From DATBLQ01 sp036555325 (GTDB lineage Bacteria; Pseudomonadota; Alphaproteobacteria; Rhizobiales; Aestuariivirgaceae), in assembly GCA_036555325.1 (NCBI GenBank), contig DATBLQ010000003.1:1-62142 (forward strand): a stretch of DNA of 62,142 nt, in the 5' to 3' direction. Position numbers and translations under genes: made by a program. Below are positions 34,871 to 43,480 of this stretch, one piece after another; position 1 is the stretch's first letter, and every line of letters starts with the position of its first letter. The notes under the pieces are model-generated. The model was not told the origin of the DNA. It saw only the letters and a list, made by a program, of their open reading frames with translations, and did no database searches.

Positions 34871-35251
34871 TCATGGGCACTCGGCGGAGTCAAATTTGTT
34901 CCAAAGCTCCCGGTCATAGCCAAGGGCCTGGAGCGCTGCTTTCTCACGCACCGTAAACTCATCCCAGACCTTATAGTCGGAGTCCGGAAGAGAGGTGTCG
35001 TTTTCGTCATCTGAGTCCCATGCGGCGGCGGTCCAGCCGAGGGCCATCCATGCCTTCTGTTCGCTGCTGCTCAACTCATCCCAATCGAGATTGTCCCAGA
35101 AGCAGGGATCGCTTGTTGTTCTTATGCCTTCCTGAGCTTCAGCGGGGGTGAACAGGCAACCTGCTGCGAGCGCCACGCCGACCGCCAGTCCTAGTGCCGC
35201 AAGAGCGGCCCCCGTGCGGGGCCAAGATGAAAAGTCAAACTTCATTCTCAT
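34871..35251 (-). CDS. Secreted tryptophan-rich repeat protein B
   Basis: 126 residues, paralogue of the protein at 34397-34837. N-terminal hydrophobic segment ALAALGLAVGVALAAGC contains a possible lipobox (LAAGC); otherwise signal peptidase could cut at AEAQ. Mature part: PCFWDNLDWDELSSSEQKAW, MALGWTAAAWDSDD, YKVWDEFTVREKAALQALGY, DRELWNKFDSAECP; the same two-unit pattern and flanking cysteines. It ends about 50 bp from the NRPS stop region on the same strand as the NRPS, downstream direction. Confidence 0.75.
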   Translation of the reverse strand: MRMKFDFSSWPRTGAALAALGLAVGVALAAGCLFTPAEAQEGIRTTSDPCFWDNLDWDELSSSEQKAWMALGWTAAAWDSDDENDTSLPDSDYKVWDEFTVREKAALQALGYDRELWNKFDSAECP

Positions 35252-35299
35252 TTCACACCTCGTACATCAAATCTTGAGGAACAGATGGCTGAAGAACTT

Positions 35300-38200
35300 T
35301 TAGACCTGCTTGGCTGGGTTGCCTCGCCAGACGGAATCGGGAGAGGTCGTTTCGCCCTTCATAAGAAAGGCATCGGGTGCGAGGATCGAATTATCGGCCA
35401 TTACAACGCCATAGTGAACCAACGCATTGGGGCCGATGCTGCAGCCCTTGCCGATCCTGATCGGTCCTGACTTGAAAATACCGTCCTCCAACGAATGGGC
35501 CTGCAGAATCGCGGCATCGTTGATGGTGCAATAGTCGCCGATCTCGACCAAAGTTCTCTCAGTAGTATGATAGCCGTCGTCGAAGACCTTTTTTCCGACT
35601 TTGGAACCGAGCAGGCGCGAAATCAGATTCTTGAAGGGAGTGCCCTTGAACAGATCGTTCAACACATTGTCGGAGTGCTTCCAATGGTGCTCGATCCACC
35701 AGTAGCGCTCGTCAAGAATTGTACACCGCTCGGCCGAAAGACGCTTGAAGCGGAGGCTCGCCCATTCAAAGAACGCGAGATAGGAGATGCCGAAGAATAC
35801 GAAAGCGACGCTGGCGACTGCAAACGCTTTGAATTCATGATGTTCGTAGAGAACAAGTGTCCAGTAGCCGAACGTCATTGCAATGAAAGTAAAGAGCCAG
35901 CGCGTGAGCAAGAGACTTGCCATGCTTTGTAAATTGAAGCGGTTCTTTGCGCGCAGTCTCTCGTTACGGATTTCCTCGTCGAAGAAGTTCGCATAGTTGC
36001 GGTCGCGGCCGACGGCGCGGGGAATTTCAAAACTGGGCGAGCCAAGAAGACCGACGTTCTCTCTCACTGCGCCATCGATTGGCACCATCACTTTCGTCGC
36101 CAGAAGACAGTTGTTGCCGACCTTTGCGTCGGAGGGGTAGTTGATAAAATTGCCGAGAAAGTTGTCATCGCCAATCGAGACCCGGGAAAGCTTGAAGGAG
36201 GTGCTGGAAAATTGCGCGTTCAGCATCGCGAGGCGACTTGAGACCATGGTTCCCGACCCGACGGTGCACAGGAACGGCGTGTCATGAAGTTGGTTGGTGC
36301 CGAAGTTCGAGCCGGTTTGCACAAGGTTCGGCAGGTTCACCCCGACGAGTTGAAGATAGTTTACGATGTAGGAGCTGTCGCCGAACAGCAAGTTGAAGAA
36401 ATGGGAATTGCTGACAGAAGAAATGAGTTTTTGCAGATAATAGTGAAAGCCATAGAGCACATAGGTACGGCCCTCCTGCAGGAACAGGTTGTAGATGCGC
36501 GGCATCGAGATGATACGGGTCAGTGCCGACAGGAAGCTGGTGGCGAAGAAAAAGATGGACAGCGCCAGAATGATGAGCACTACCAGCGGCGACATTTCGG
36601 GGAGCATGGAGGCGGCGGCTTGCAGGTCTTTGCCGAACAACGAGGGGAAGATGAAATAAATCGCCATGGGAGCGATAGGCACAAACAGCAGGAGCCGTAT
36701 GATCGCGACGAGGGCGGAATAAACTGTCATGCGCAGCCTGGTGACGGAGCGCGGCTCGAGGCCGTTGAAGTCGGTCGGGCATTCCTGCGCGGGAGACCCG
36801 TGGTAGCGCTTGCCGGCAGGGATCTTCTGCCCGGCCAGAAGAGTCGATGAGTGGCCAAGCTGCGAATTGTCCTCGAGCACGGTGTTGATGTCGATGAGGC
36901 TGGCTTCCCCAACAGTTACATTTTCGCCGATGACGACGGGGCCAGTGTGAATGTAGCCAGACTCCGCGCGGTAACCTTTTAGGACAGAGTAATTGCGCAA
37001 TACGGTGTTGCCGCCAACGGCAACAAGGTCGGTGCATACGGGGAAGGTGATCGATTGCCATACCACGTTGCGTCCTATCCTGGCACCGAGCAGCCGGAGA
37101 TAGACATTAAACAGCGGCGTATCACGAAATAGCAGAATCGGATTCAGCTCGATAAGTGTCTTGACCACCCAGAAGCGAAAATAGCGCAGACCCCAGATGG
37201 GAAAGGACTCTGTCTTCCACCTGCCGACCAAGATCCACTTCAACAAAATTGGCAGAATCGAGAAGAAAGCAAACATTGCCGCACTCAGGGCGAGGGCGCG
37301 GAAATAAATGCCGGCAAGGCTCTGCGATTTCAGCATCCATTCGGTTGCCACGACAAAAAGGCTAATGGCCAGGTAACCCATCGCGACGTAGAACAGGAGT
37401 TGAAACAATCCGCAGCCAAAATATTGCAGATTGGACGGAATCCTATACGACGGCGGCTTGAGTTTCGGTTCGATGGTGGTTCTCGCCCGGATTACATCTG
37501 CGAGTTTCGCAATGGTTGGGCTGAGGTAGATGTCGCGCATGGAAACACTGGTTCCAGCAAGACGCTTCTTGATCGCGGCGGAGAAGCGGGCCATCAGCAG
37601 AGAGTGGCAGCCGAGATCGGTGAAAAAATTATCCTCAACCGAAACCCTATTGACTTGCAGGATGGAGGCAAGAGCATCGGCGAGCTGCCGCTCCAGTGCA
37701 TCTCTCGGCTCAACATAGTCAGTGGAAAGTGCTACCAGCCGCGGGCTCGTGGGCGGAGGCAGCCTCTTGCGGTCGGCCTTGTTGCTGGGAAGCATGGGAA
37801 TATGATCAACCAGCTCGAGATAGGCCGGGATCATGTAGTTCGGCAAACGGCGTTGCAGCATTTGCAGAATCTGCTCGCGAGGGAGCTCGCGTGCTCCGTT
37901 TTTGAGCGTGCAGTAGGCAACAACTTCAGGCGCGCCTGAGCCGTTGGTATGGGTGCTGGCCACGGCCTGGGCGATTTCAGGAGCCTGCAACAGCACCGAT
38001 TCGATTTCAGTAAGCTCGATTCGATAGCCACGGATTTTCACCTGAGTGTCGATGCGGCCGTGGTATTCAATCTCGAACTGGTCGTTGATGCGCCCGAGAT
38101 CGCCGGTGCGGTAGATCCGCTTGGAGGGATTGTTCGGAAGATCAACAAAGTCGTGGATAAAACTCTTCTCGGTCAGGTCGCTGCGGTTGACATACCCCTT

Positions 38201-39310
38201 GGCGAGGCCGATCCCGGCGATGCCGATCTCGCCCAAGGCACCCTGGTCAAGGACCTTGTTCTCGTGTTCGTCGAGAATGACGACTGAGTAGGTGGGCAGT
38301 GGCGTGCCAATGGTCACAGGCTTTGCCGGACGAACTTCAGTTATGGTCGCTGTTACTGTTGCTTCGGTGGGGCCATAGGCATTGAGGATGGTTCTCCCGG
38401 GTCGGTACCATCTGGTCACCAAATCCTGCGGACAGGCTTCTCCGCTCAGCAGGATGAGTCTTAAGGCGGGCAGGTCTCGGTCGACCGAGGCCAACAGAGT
38501 AGGAACGCAGCAAAGGGCGGTGACCTGGCTATCAAACAGAAAATCGCCAAGGTCGCTTCCAACCAAAGAGACACCGGAAATGCCGGGCACCAACGTGGCG
38601 CCACTGACGAGCGGTACCCAGATCTCCTCAACAGAAAAGTCAAAAGCAACCGTCATCCCCTGGTAGACGCGATCACTCTGTCGATAACCGTAGACCTCGG
38701 AGGCAACCTTGACGAAATTGCAGATGCTCGGATGCTCGACCGCCACGCCTTTGGGGTTTCCGGTCGAACCTGACGTGTAGATTATGTAGCAAAGCTGGTC
38801 GGTGGGCGATTTTGCCTCCTCTTCGCTTAGCCTGGCAAAATTCTGCTTGCCAATTTCAGCAGCAAGCTCGTCGAGGAAAATAGGCTCCACTGGCACGCCA
38901 TGGAGCTTGTCCTTAAGCGCAGACAAGGAAACGAGCTTACGAACGTCCGCATCTTTGAGGATGAACGCGAGCCTTTCCGCGGGGAAGGACGCATCGAGCG
39001 GCACATACGCGGCATTGACTTTAAGGATGGCGAGCAGCGCGGTGTAGGTGTCGAGAGGCTGATTGCACATCAATCCCACGCGATCGCCCGCTTGAACGCC
39101 GCAGCTCAAGAGGTAACGAGCAAGCTGGTTGGCCCGCTTGTCGAGTTCGGCATAGGTTACGATGACGTTGCCGGCGATTACCGCAGGATGCGAGTGCTGC
39201 CCAGTTGCTGCGAAATAATCGCACCGATCCTCAAACAGATCGTCGAGCCGCTCGTTTTCCGCCCAACGGATCGCATTGTCGAAGTGATTGCACAGCAAGA
39301 CGTTGTTCAT
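35300..39310 (-). CDS. Pls/PosA-family single-module NRPS (poly-amino acid synthetase)
   Basis: 1336 residues. Adenylation domain 25-510: A3 CYIIYTSGSTGNPKGVAVEH, A5 NAYGPTEATVTAT, A7 YRTGDLGRI, A8 GRIDTQVKIRGYRIELTEIE, A10 NKADRKRLP. Thiolation domain about 535-605 with the phosphopantetheine serine in DLGCHSLL (Ser570). No condensation or thioesterase domain. The rest is a membrane part with pairs of helices (about 625-695, 855-925, 1125-1170) alternating with soluble left-handed beta-helix/acyltransferase-like domains (about 730-840, 1000-1100, 1230-1330). This is the architecture of epsilon-poly-lysine synthetase Pls and poly-ornithine synthetase PosA, which polymerise one amino acid through side-chain amide bonds at the membrane. 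Specificity residues by eye: D-F-E-C-L-S-A-V-T-K. Neighbours suggest diaminobutyrate as substrate. Confidence 0.9.
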   Translation of the reverse strand: MNNVLLCNHFDNAIRWAENERLDDLFEDRCDYFAATGQHSHPAVIAGNVIVTYAELDKRANQLARYLLSCGVQAGDRVGLMCNQPLDTYTALLAILKVNAAYVPLDASFPAERLAFILKDADVRKLVSLSALKDKLHGVPVEPIFLDELAAEIGKQNFARLSEEEAKSPTDQLCYIIYTSGSTGNPKGVAVEHPSICNFVKVASEVYGYRQSDRVYQGMTVAFDFSVEEIWVPLVSGATLVPGISGVSLVGSDLGDFLFDSQVTALCCVPTLLASVDRDLPALRLILLSGEACPQDLVTRWYRPGRTILNAYGPTEATVTATITEVRPAKPVTIGTPLPTYSVVILDEHENKVLDQGALGEIGIAGIGLAKGYVNRSDLTEKSFIHDFVDLPNNPSKRIYRTGDLGRINDQFEIEYHGRIDTQVKIRGYRIELTEIESVLLQAPEIAQAVASTHTNGSGAPEVVAYCTLKNGARELPREQILQMLQRRLPNYMIPAYLELVDHIPMLPSNKADRKRLPPPTSPRLVALSTDYVEPRDALERQLADALASILQVNRVSVEDNFFTDLGCHSLLMARFSAAIKKRLAGTSVSMRDIYLSPTIAKLADVIRARTTIEPKLKPPSYRIPSNLQYFGCGLFQLLFYVAMGYLAISLFVVATEWMLKSQSLAGIYFRALALSAAMFAFFSILPILLKWILVGRWKTESFPIWGLRYFRFWVVKTLIELNPILLFRDTPLFNVYLRLLGARIGRNVVWQSITFPVCTDLVAVGGNTVLRNYSVLKGYRAESGYIHTGPVVIGENVTVGEASLIDINTVLEDNSQLGHSSTLLAGQKIPAGKRYHGSPAQECPTDFNGLEPRSVTRLRMTVYSALVAIIRLLLFVPIAPMAIYFIFPSLFGKDLQAAASMLPEMSPLVVLIILALSIFFFATSFLSALTRIISMPRIYNLFLQEGRTYVLYGFHYYLQKLISSVSNSHFFNLLFGDSSYIVNYLQLVGVNLPNLVQTGSNFGTNQLHDTPFLCTVGSGTMVSSRLAMLNAQFSSTSFKLSRVSIGDDNFLGNFINYPSDAKVGNNCLLATKVMVPIDGAVRENVGLLGSPSFEIPRAVGRDRNYANFFDEEIRNERLRAKNRFNLQSMASLLLTRWLFTFIAMTFGYWTLVLYEHHEFKAFAVASVAFVFFGISYLAFFEWASLRFKRLSAERCTILDERYWWIEHHWKHSDNVLNDLFKGTPFKNLISRLLGSKVGKKVFDDGYHTTERTLVEIGDYCTINDAAILQAHSLEDGIFKSGPIRIGKGCSIGPNALVHYGVVMADNSILAPDAFLMKGETTSPDSVWRGNPAKQV

Positions 39311-39420
39311 GATGTTTTCCGCTCGGAAAATTAGTCATGTCTCGGCCTCGTTGTTCTCAATCCGCGCGATGGTGATTAGTGTTTCCGTTAGAGGTTTAGT
39401 CAATTGCAGTTGAGTTGGGA

Positions 39421-39454
39421 GAGTAAACGTTAACCAAAACTGAACTGTGCTAAC
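39421..39454 (+). promoter_or_regulatory. Element shared with 42001-42034
   Basis: In the 215-bp divergent region between the NRPS and the diaminobutyrate aminotransferase, GAGTAAACGTTAACC is followed by AAACTGAACTGTGCTA (39437-39452). A close copy, AAATTGAACTGTTCTA, preceded by GAGTCGTTAA, lies upstream of the DegT-type aminotransferase. Could be a common promoter or operator. Confidence 0.35.
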
Positions 39455-39525
39455 GACCGGATAGCACAGGATACTCAATCGAACAGACTTCAGGGGGCGA
39501 AGCGAACGCAATTGGAGGCGCGTTA

Positions 39526-40845
39526 ATGATGCCCTTTACTGTCTTCGGTCGAATGGAATCCAAAGTGCAGTCGTATGGCCGCAACTTTCCGTGTGTGCTC
39601 GATCGCGCACTGGGAGCGGAGGTGTGGGACTTAGACGGCCGACGATATCTCGATTTTCTCGCAGGGGCGGGCTCGCTCAACTACGGGCACAACAACCCCA
39701 TTCTGAAGGCAGCATTGCTCAGCTACATCGAGAGCGATTCAATTGCGCACAGCCTTGATCTTTACACCGCGGCGAAGCTCAAGTTCCTGGAAGCTATGCG
39801 TGACATCGTGCTCAAGCCACGCGGCCTCGACTATGTCCTGCAGTTCACGGGTCCTACCGGAGCAAACGCCGTCGAGGCGGCGCTGAAGCTTGCGCGAAAA
39901 GTGACCGGCCGCAGCAACGTCATCTGCTTCACCAATGGATTTCACGGCGTGTCGGCGGGAGCGCTCTCCGCGACGGGCAATCTCTACAACCGCGGTGCCG
40001 CTGGCCTGCCGCTGTACGGCACGGTGAGGATGCCGTTCGAAAACTACTGCGGCGCAAGCTTCGATACGATTGAATACATCGATCATATGCTTAGCGATCC
40101 GTCGAGCGGCATCGACCATCCGGCCGCAATGCTCGTTGAAACCATACAGGGCGAGGGCGGGCTTAATACCGCAACGTCGGATTGGCTGAGACGGCTTTAT
40201 GCGTTGTGCGAGGGCAAGGGCATTCTGCTCATCGTAGATGACATCCAGGCGGGTTGCGGCCGCACGGGCAGTTTCTTCAGCTTCGAATCGGCGGGCATCA
40301 AGCCCGACATGGTGACGCTGTCGAAGTCGCTCTCCGGCTACGGCCTTCCCTTGTCGGTGGTGCTTATCCGGCGCGAACTCGATGCGTGGAAGCCCGGCGA
40401 ACACAATGGAACCTTCCGTGGCAACAATCACGCATTTGTCACCGCGACTGCGATGCTCCAGCGCTATTGGCAAACTGGCGAGTTTGCCGAAGAAGTGCGG
40501 GCCAAAGGGGATCGTCTGGAGCGACGATTGCATACATGGGTCAGCAGATTTTCACCCCATGTCTTGGAAACACGCGGCCGCGGCATGATGCGGGGAGTGC
40601 GTTGCCGTGATCCAAAACGCGCTCAGGAAATAGCGGCAAGAGCTTTCCGAGAAGGTGTCATCATCGAGCGTTGCGGCCCGCAAGATGAAGTCATCAAATG
40701 CATGATGCCGCTCACAATCCCGTTGCATCAGCTGGATGAAGGGCTCGATATCATCGAGCACGCAATGAGCGCCGAATTCGAAAGCGAGGGCACAGGTATC
40801 GTGGCGGTGAGGCAGCCGGAGTTTGCCTCGGTCGCGGCTGAGTGA
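39526..40845 (+). CDS. ectB: Diaminobutyrate--2-oxoglutarate aminotransferase (EctB type)
   Basis: 439 residues, class III PLP aminotransferase. Segments LQFTGPTGANAVEAALKLAR, NGFHGVSAGALSATGN, VDDIQAGCGRTGSFFSFE, TLSKSLSGYGLPLS (PLP lysine Lys267) and PGEHNGTFRGNNHAFVTA are those of EctB. It converts aspartate semialdehyde and glutamate to L-2,4-diaminobutyrate. ectA, ectC and ectD are not adjacent, so ectoine synthesis is not indicated here; instead the gene is divergent from the Pls/PosA synthetase, which would consume Dab. Start ATG 39526 has GGAGG 8 bases upstream. The gene converges on the PPTase gene. Confidence 0.93.
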   Translation: MMPFTVFGRMESKVQSYGRNFPCVLDRALGAEVWDLDGRRYLDFLAGAGSLNYGHNNPILKAALLSYIESDSIAHSLDLYTAAKLKFLEAMRDIVLKPRGLDYVLQFTGPTGANAVEAALKLARKVTGRSNVICFTNGFHGVSAGALSATGNLYNRGAAGLPLYGTVRMPFENYCGASFDTIEYIDHMLSDPSSGIDHPAAMLVETIQGEGGLNTATSDWLRRLYALCEGKGILLIVDDIQAGCGRTGSFFSFESAGIKPDMVTLSKSLSGYGLPLSVVLIRRELDAWKPGEHNGTFRGNNHAFVTATAMLQRYWQTGEFAEEVRAKGDRLERRLHTWVSRFSPHVLETRGRGMMRGVRCRDPKRAQEIAARAFREGVIIERCGPQDEVIKCMMPLTIPLHQLDEGLDIIEHAMSAEFESEGTGIVAVRQPEFASVAAE

Positions 40846-40861
40846 CGACCAGAGAGGCTGG

Positions 40862-41635
40862 CTAATCGATACCGGTCAAGGCCGACATCGGGAGGCGGTT
40901 GAGCTCGTGCCATGAGGCCGGCCCTGCGGCCTTGGAGCGGGCGAGAGACACCTGGTAGAAACCGGATGATGTCGCAATCGTTCTCGTTTCCAGCGTGGTA
41001 TCGTGGTGGTTGATGGTCGCAAAATCGCGGCCTGGTTGCCAGGCAATGTCGAGAGAGAAAAAATCGAGGCTCAAACCCTCACCACTTCGTTTCGCCAATG
41101 CTTCCTTCAGCGTCCACAATTTGATGAATTCACGACCCCTGATTTCGGGTGCGCATCGGCCAAGTGTGTCAAGCTCATGGGGGGATAGAAACGATGTTGG
41201 AATATCGCCAGATGGCAAGTCGGTGAGACGCTCGGCATCGATTCCAACCGTATGAGCGGGGTCGACGGCGATGGCGATCAGCTCTCCGGCATGGGAGATG
41301 TTGAAATCGATCAGAGGTGAGGGAAAATTCACCCTCGGTCTGCCAAAACGGCACGGCGATATATTCCAAGCTTCGGGTTTAACTTCGTTGCGAACAGCAT
41401 GACTGAGAGCGAGACGAAGCAGAATCCTACCGGTCAAAAATCGGCGCTGATCATCGCGAAGCCGCAGGCTGCGGCAGGTCATCTTTTCCTCGGCTGAAAG
41501 CAGACCAGCTAGACGGACAGTTTCGTTTTCGGGGAGACACAAGGACAGCCAGACCACAGTTGAGGACGGAGGTGCCCCGTTGTTCGGCGGCCTAGCGGAA
41601 GCGGAAAGACGCTTCAGGTCAAGCGGCGGGCGCAT
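40862..41635 (-). CDS. 4'-phosphopantetheinyl transferase (Sfp type)
   Basis: 257 residues. The signature motifs are FNISHAGEL, VGIDAERL (Mg-binding Asp) and FIKLWTLKEALAKRSGEGL. RFLTGRILLRLAL is the N-terminal substrate-binding part. The enzyme transfers phosphopantetheine from CoA to carrier-protein serines. It ends 16 bp from the stop of the diaminobutyrate aminotransferase, and activation of Ser570 of the adjacent synthetase is the obvious job. Start ATG 41635. Confidence 0.92.
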   Translation of the reverse strand: MRPPLDLKRLSASARPPNNGAPPSSTVVWLSLCLPENETVRLAGLLSAEEKMTCRSLRLRDDQRRFLTGRILLRLALSHAVRNEVKPEAWNISPCRFGRPRVNFPSPLIDFNISHAGELIAIAVDPAHTVGIDAERLTDLPSGDIPTSFLSPHELDTLGRCAPEIRGREFIKLWTLKEALAKRSGEGLSLDFFSLDIAWQPGRDFATINHHDTTLETRTIATSSGFYQVSLARSKAAGPASWHELNRLPMSALTGID

Positions 41636-41658
41636 GGAGCTTGATCAAAAGTACAGCG

Positions 41659-41946
41659 TTAGAACCTGGTGGCCGACGGTGTCACCACCGTACGGACATC
41701 ACGCCCGAAGGTCCTTCGGATGTAGGTGAAGGCCGTCTTCTGGTCGCGAAACCACCCACCTTGCTTTGCCTCGGCGTCCTGCACTTCCCAGGCGCCGGCT
41801 TCCGTCTGGCGCATGTAGATAATCAATGTCCCGGCTGAAACTGCAGCGCCGCTTGTGGGCTGCTGAATGGCGGGCGAGATAGTTGTGGCGGCAGCCGGTA
41901 GGTTGTCACGGGATTCTGAGACTTCGAGACGCACGGAGCCGTCCAT
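41659..41946 (-). CDS. Small hypothetical protein upstream of PPTase (95 aa)
   Basis: Start ATG 41946 with an excellent ribosome-binding site (GGGGAGAAA). No signal peptide or membrane helix. The second half, GTLIIYMRQTEAGAWEVQDA then GGWFRDQKTAFTYIRRTFG, looks like a small alpha/beta fold with a W-x-V strand and a helix after it; no family assigned. It sits 23 bp upstream of the PPTase gene on the same strand, so it is probably part of that transcript. Confidence 0.6.
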   Translation of the reverse strand: MDGSVRLEVSESRDNLPAAATTISPAIQQPTSGAAVSAGTLIIYMRQTEAGAWEVQDAEAKQGGWFRDQKTAFTYIRRTFGRDVRTVVTPSATRF

Positions 41947-42000
41947 CTAGTTTCTCCCCTGGAGGTCAGGAATCCGCCGCGACTCGACCAAGTTAACGAG

Positions 42001-42034
42001 TCGTTAAAATAACGGCTAAATTGAACTGTTCTAC
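42001..42034 (+). promoter_or_regulatory. Element shared with 39421-39454
   Basis: GTCGTTAAAATAACGGCT followed by AAATTGAACTGTTCTAC (42018-42034), in the divergent region between the 95-residue gene and the DegT-type aminotransferase. The second part differs from the copy at 39437 at only two of 16 positions. Same orientation relative to the downstream plus-strand genes. Confidence 0.35.
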
Positions 42035-42201
42035 ATCCGAGTGAAGTAGTGGTTAGCTACGCAAGTATTAGGAAGCATTTATTTAAACACGCGCAAGTTG
42101 TTGCCCGCAATATCCACAGCCGCAACGGGTGATACTTTTGCGCGCTCAACTGTTACAAGGACGCACTCGCTCAGTGTTAGGTCAGACGGAAGGTCCTTCA
42201 G

Positions 42202-43452
42202 ATGTATATCGCCGGTGAAGAAGAAATCGAGGCCATCGCCAGGGTCATACGCGAAAACAAATTGTTTCGTTACGGCATAGGACAGGAGTGCGACCGGTTT
42301 GAGCGGCGCTATGCGCGTTATCTCGGGGTCAAGCACTTTGCACTCGCGGCGAGCGGCAGCAATGCGCTGACGGCAGCCTTGATTGCGGTTGGCATTGGCC
42401 CAGGTGATGAGGTGATCATTCCGGCTCACACCTATATGGCGACGGCTACCGCCGTTCTGGCGGCAGGTGCGATCCCAGTGATCGTGGACATAGACGAGAG
42501 CATCACCATCGATCCCGACGCTGTGGAAGCAGCGATCGGTCCATGCACGAGAGCAATCATGCCGGTTCATATGTGGGGAGCGGCGTGCGATCTCAACTCG
42601 ATCATGGACATTGCACGGCGGCGAGGGCTGCTCGTCATTGAAGACGCCTGTCAGGGTGTGGGGGGAGGATACGAGGGACGCAAGTTCGGTTCGATCGGGG
42701 ACATTGGCGCATTCTCGTTCAACTACTACAAAAACATGACCAGTGGAGAAGGCGGGGGTGTTGCAGTCAATGACGACAGGCTTGCAAAACGCGTCCGCGG
42801 CGCGATCGACCCATGCAATTTCTATTGGAACGGGCGCGATGACGACGAGCGACCATTCGCCGGAAACGGAGCACGCGCTTCAGAGCTGATGGGAGCGATG
42901 CTGAACGTGCAGCTCGATCGGCTGGAGGGAATGATTACAGCCATGCGAGCGGAGAAGCGGCGAATCCTCGAGGGAACGAAATCGCTGAGCAATCTCGGAC
43001 TCACACCGGCACCGATGAATAGCCCCGACCACGATTGTGCGACACAGGTCATGTACACAATGCCTACGGCGGAAGCGGCGAGTGAATTCGTCAAGATCTT
43101 TCCCAGCGTGATCGCCGGGAAAACTGGTAGGCACACCTACACCGAGTGGGATCAGGTGCTAAGCGGAGCGGGCGCGGCGCATCCGGCCATGAATCCCTAC
43201 AACATGTCAGCAAACGACAAGTGCAGAAAGAGTTACAGCAAGGACATGTGTGCCAAGTCGCTCAAGATCCTCAATCGCACGGTGATGGTAGCGACGAGCC
43301 CATTGCACACGACCAAGGAGACCGACGACATTATCCATAACATTGCCATCGCGGCACGCGTAACGCTTGGAGACATGCGGCTGGAGGAGGCGGAGCTCCG
43401 CAGTGCGGTGCCGGTCGATGCGCAGAAATTCGATATGAAGGAGCACGCCTGA
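42202..43452 (+). CDS. DegT/DnrJ/EryC1/StrS-family aminotransferase
   Basis: 416 residues. PLP-binding and catalytic features: ALAASGSNALTAALIAVGIG, GDEVIIPAHTYMATATAVL, PVHMWGAACDL, VIEDACQGVGGGYEG, and the lysine in FSFNYYKNMTSGEGG. The family normally aminates sugars or cyclitols; this one could also act on a different ketone. ATG 42202 is preceded by GGAAGG. The gene stands alone but shares an upstream element with the diaminobutyrate aminotransferase gene, and it converges with the ABC permease gene. Confidence 0.88.
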   Translation: MYIAGEEEIEAIARVIRENKLFRYGIGQECDRFERRYARYLGVKHFALAASGSNALTAALIAVGIGPGDEVIIPAHTYMATATAVLAAGAIPVIVDIDESITIDPDAVEAAIGPCTRAIMPVHMWGAACDLNSIMDIARRRGLLVIEDACQGVGGGYEGRKFGSIGDIGAFSFNYYKNMTSGEGGGVAVNDDRLAKRVRGAIDPCNFYWNGRDDDERPFAGNGARASELMGAMLNVQLDRLEGMITAMRAEKRRILEGTKSLSNLGLTPAPMNSPDHDCATQVMYTMPTAEAASEFVKIFPSVIAGKTGRHTYTEWDQVLSGAGAAHPAMNPYNMSANDKCRKSYSKDMCAKSLKILNRTVMVATSPLHTTKETDDIIHNIAIAARVTLGDMRLEEAELRSAVPVDAQKFDMKEHA

Positions 43453-43480
43453 GGCAACCGGGGTTTTCGCCAGAGCGCGG

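Noticed and set aside
39526..40845. Ectoine operon
   Set aside because: Only the ectB-type gene is present; no ectA, ectC or ectD nearby.
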